Origin: Salinarchaeum laminariae
GTDB taxonomy: Archaea; Halobacteriota; Halobacteria; Halobacteriales; Salinarchaeaceae
Assembly (NCBI RefSeq): GCF_023204835.1
Contig: NZ_CP096270.1
Coordinates: 2,294,001-2,358,000, forward strand
Direction: 5' to 3'
DNA: 64,000 nucleotides
The translations under genes and the position numbers were made by a program. Under the pieces are notes generated by a model. That model worked only from the letters and a program-made list of their open reading frames with translations, was not told the DNA's origin and did not search any database. Each line of letters opens with the position of its first letter. Position 1 is the first letter of the stretch. Positions 61,839 through 64,000 of the stretch are shown here, in pieces.

Positions 61839-62037
61839 ATTCAGGCTCGACCTGGCCGTTCGTCGTTCGGGATACGTTGATTCGTTCGCCCACGAAGGAA
61901 CGATTCACCAACGGCAGGTAGCGATCGCCGATTTCCTCGGACCATCTGGTCTGTCACGAACAGTGATGGACGTGAATTGATGGCACGCAGGCGTGCGATT
62001 CGCAGGGTTTGTATCGGGGCATCGCGGAATACCGCAC

Positions 62038-63192
62038 ATGTCAGCGACGGTCGCCGTGCTCGGCGCAGGGTATGCGGGTGCCGGCGCGGTGCAACGTCTC
62101 GAGTCGGAGCTCGACGATGTGGATCTCGTCTGGATTTCAGATACGGACTACCATCTCGTTCTTCACGAGTCCCATCGCTGTATCCGTGATCCCGAGGTTC
62201 AGGATTCCATCGTCATCCCAATCGACGAAGTGAAGTCGCCGTCGACGACGTTCGTCCACAGCGAAGTGACCGGGCTCGACACCGATGCCCAGCTCGTCGA
62301 ACTCGGCGACGCGGACGACGTCGAGTACGATTACGTACTCGTTGCGATCGGCAGTGCGACCGCATTCTACGGCATTCCCGGTCTCGCCGAGCACTCACAC
62401 ACGCTCAAGAGTCTCGACGACGCCCTCAGCATCCACGATGACGTGGCAGCGGCGGCCGCCGATGCGACCCACGACGATCCAGCAACCGTCGTCGTCGGTG
62501 GGGCCGGCCTCTCCGGTATTCAGACCGCGGGTGAGGTCGCAGAGTATCGCGACGAACACGACGCGCCCATCGACATCGTCCTCGTCGAGGCGCTCGACGA
62601 GATCTTCCCTGGACAGGATCCATCGATCCAGAGGGCCCTCCGGAAGCGCCTCGAGGCGCGTGGTATCGAAATCCTCACCGGCGACCCGATCACCGAAGCA
62701 ACCGACGAAGCCGTGATTTTCGAAGAGGGCGACGACCTCCACTTCGACGTGCTGGTGTGGACCGGCGGGATCAGTGGCCGCGATGCGATGGAGGACTCTG
62801 GGCTCGACAACGAGCACAACCGACTTACCGCAGACGACACGTTCCAGACCTCTGACGATCGCGTCTTCGCTATCGGTGACTCCGCACTGGTCGCACAGGA
62901 CGACGACGTGGCGCCACCAACGGCGCAGGCAGCCTGGCAGGCCGCAGAGGTCGCCGGTGTGAATCTGGCCCGGACGATCGAGGGCCGGCCGCTCAAATCC
63001 TGGCGGTACGACGACAAGGGGACCGTCGTCTCGATCGGCGAGGACGCTGTCGCCCACGACGTCGACGTCGTGCCCTTCTTCGACACCTTCGGCTCCGTCC
63101 CGGCTCGCCTGCTGAAGAAGACGATCGCGGCGCGCTGGATCAAGGACGTCACCTCCTGGCGGCGTGCGAAAGCCGCCTGGCCCGACCTCTGA
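62038..63192 (+). CDS. NAD(P)/FAD-dependent oxidoreductase, NDH-2 like
   Basis: The 384-residue flavoprotein has FAD-binding GAGYAG (9-14), a second dinucleotide fold VVVGGAGLSGIQTAGEVAEY, the FAD-ribose region VFAIGDSALVAQ and DYVLVAIGSATAFYGIPGLAEHS. It fits type II NADH dehydrogenases or sulfide:quinone-like enzymes; no active-site Cys pair is visible in expected SQR positions, so NDH-2 is preferred. The C-terminal helix RWIKDVTSWRRAKAAWPDL could tether it to the membrane. It could feed menaquinone. Confidence 0.85.
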   Translation: MSATVAVLGAGYAGAGAVQRLESELDDVDLVWISDTDYHLVLHESHRCIRDPEVQDSIVIPIDEVKSPSTTFVHSEVTGLDTDAQLVELGDADDVEYDYVLVAIGSATAFYGIPGLAEHSHTLKSLDDALSIHDDVAAAAADATHDDPATVVVGGAGLSGIQTAGEVAEYRDEHDAPIDIVLVEALDEIFPGQDPSIQRALRKRLEARGIEILTGDPITEATDEAVIFEEGDDLHFDVLVWTGGISGRDAMEDSGLDNEHNRLTADDTFQTSDDRVFAIGDSALVAQDDDVAPPTAQAAWQAAEVAGVNLARTIEGRPLKSWRYDDKGTVVSIGEDAVAHDVDVVPFFDTFGSVPARLLKKTIAARWIKDVTSWRRAKAAWPDL

Positions 63193-63246
63193 GGCGGCAG
63201 CCTCGGGGCTGGTCGTTACAATAAACTGAAAAACGAATCCGGTCGT

Positions 63247-63717
63247 TCAGGACCGATCGCGGAGGATTTTGTCGATAATTCGCCCAGTAGAGAGAAGTTC
63301 GTCGTCGCCAGATTCAGGGCGAGCGGACGCTCTACGAAGCTCACAATCGATACCGCGTTCTGCGAGTGCGTCTGCAAGTGCGTCCTCGTCGTGGTGCTGG
63401 TCGTGGCCCAGCACGATCAGATCCGGATCGATATCTTCGATCGGGACGAAGATGTCGTCGGAATCGCCGAGACGTGCCTCATCGACCACCGAGAGCGCGC
63501 CGATCACGTCCCGGCGCTGCTGTTCTGGAACGATCGGCGTCGGCTTGTGGGAGACGTTGGCGTCCCGGGCGACGATGACGTGGAGTTCGTCGCCGAAGCT
63601 CGCAGCTTCTTCGAGGTAGTGAACGTGGCCAGTGTGGAGGATGTCGAAGGTTCCCTGTGCGACGACCGTTGTATCTCCACTGGTATCGTCGCCGGGGATC
63701 GCGTCGGCGTCGGTCAC
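63247..63717 (-). CDS. ribL: archaeal FAD synthase RibL
   Basis: The 156-residue cytidylyltransferase-fold protein has [14 protein letters not shown] with nucleotide-binding HxGH (28-31) and a C-terminal ISSTxx-like [12 protein letters not shown]. It adenylylates FMN to FAD, as shown for the Methanocaldococcus homologue. Its ATG overlaps the stop of the upstream JAMM gene by four bases, so the two are co-transcribed. Confidence 0.88.
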   Translation of the reverse strand: MTDADAIPGDDTSGDTTVVAQGTFDILHTGHVHYLEEAASFGDELHVIVARDANVSHKPTPIVPEQQRRDVIGALSVVDEARLGDSDDIFVPIEDIDPDLIVLGHDQHHDEDALADALAERGIDCELRRASARPESGDDELLSTGRIIDKILRDRS

Positions 63718-64000
63718 TGGTGCTCACCTGCGGTTCGGTCGAGGTCAGCCTGATCGAAGTGGAAGAAATCGTCGCCTTCGGGGAGTTCGACGTCGATTAC
63801 GTCGAGTGGTCGACGCTGCCCCTCCTCGTCGAAGGCTTGCCAGTCGGTGCGTCGGTACGGCGCGCCGATGATGATGTGGACGTCGCCGCGCGTGAACGTC
63901 GCGAGGTCCTCTGCGCTTGGCTGGAGAACGCCGTTTGGATGCGAGTGGACGGATCCGACTGCAGACCGGTCATTCGGGATCATGTTGGTCTTCACAGTAG
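63714..64000 (-). CDS. JAMM/MPN metalloprotease-domain protein (5' part beyond window)
   Basis: The coding frame continues past the right edge; the visible 95 residues include the JAMM zinc motif [15 protein letters not shown] (HxH then S/D) and a C-terminal segment [12 protein letters not shown]. The upstream Glu of the motif lies outside. JAMM proteins in archaea remove SAMP (ubiquitin-like) modifiers or process C-termini. The last gene of the window is transcribed before ribL, with a four-base overlap. Confidence 0.82.
   Translation of the reverse strand, partial: TVKTNMIPNDRSAVGSVHSHPNGVLQPSAEDLATFTRGDVHIIIGAPYRRTDWQAFDEEGQRRPLDVIDVELPEGDDFFHFDQADLDRTAGEHQ

Noticed and set aside
1..64000. 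tRNA, rRNA, CRISPR arrays or transposase genes
   Set aside because: No T-loop-like sequence with matching acceptor stem, no regularly spaced repeats, and no transposase motifs were seen on either strand.

Overview
The window looks like chromosomal DNA of a haloarchaeon (class Halobacteria). It is GC-rich, and the encoded proteins are strongly acidic with aspartate/glutamate-rich linkers. It carries archaeal core genes (RNA polymerase subunit L, TiaS, archaeal FAD synthase, Trm112, a COG1395-type regulator), haloarchaea-specific families (HalX response regulator, DICT sensor, archaeal pilin-like protein), and many genes whose start lies about 25-30 bases after a TATA-like box, as expected for leaderless transcripts. 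I cannot name a species. No tRNA, rRNA, CRISPR array, complete insertion sequence or prophage was found.

Layout. 1-4.3 kb: truncated rhomboid protease, rpoL, hisF, a His-rich small membrane protein, a two-gene fluoride channel pair and a ribbon-helix-helix regulator. 4.5-12.2 kb: menaquinone biosynthesis (menF-menD, menB, menA-menC), interrupted by a membrane-anchored J-domain protein and a small acidic protein on the other strand. 12.3-13.8 kb: HalX response regulator and DICT-domain sensor. 13.9-17.2 kb: divergent beta-oxidation genes (3-hydroxyacyl-CoA dehydrogenase/enoyl-CoA hydratase fusion and acyl-CoA dehydrogenase), followed by a strong inverted repeat and a small gene broken by an in-frame amber codon. 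17.7-25 kb: carotenoid-type membrane protein, sufS, respiratory and membrane proteins, a Tat lipoprotein resembling P19-type metal-binding proteins, glutaredoxin and a regulator. 25.3-36 kb: tiaS, inositol monophosphatase-like enzyme, threonine synthase-like enzyme with a deacylase, MFS transporter, GNAT, aldo/keto reductase, methyltransferase, SDR and a class V aminotransferase.

36-45 kb: a bacterial-type NAD-dependent DNA ligase and UvrC, then larB, small zinc-finger and GIY-YIG proteins, a second acyl-CoA dehydrogenase and a PadR-like regulator. 45.2-49.2 kb: a possible cytochrome-oxidase/heme module (CtaA-CtaB fusion, a CxxC-containing membrane protein, an ABC ATPase and permease). 49.3-52.6 kb: a low-complexity two-domain protein and an AT-rich stretch with a pilin-like surface protein. 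52.6-60.4 kb: cysS, a regulator/membrane-protein pair, a lipoprotein, CbiX with its DR2241-type Fe-S neighbour, and Trm112. 60.5-64 kb: DtxR-like and Rrf2-like regulators, an NDH-2-like flavoprotein, FAD synthase RibL and a JAMM-domain protein running off the end.

Working together: the men genes supply menaquinone for the respiratory chain, which the NDH-2-like enzyme, the oxidase subunit IV and the heme O/A synthase also serve. The two acyl-CoA dehydrogenases and the fusion enzyme cover the oxidation steps of fatty-acid beta-oxidation. LigA and UvrC are DNA repair enzymes of bacterial type.
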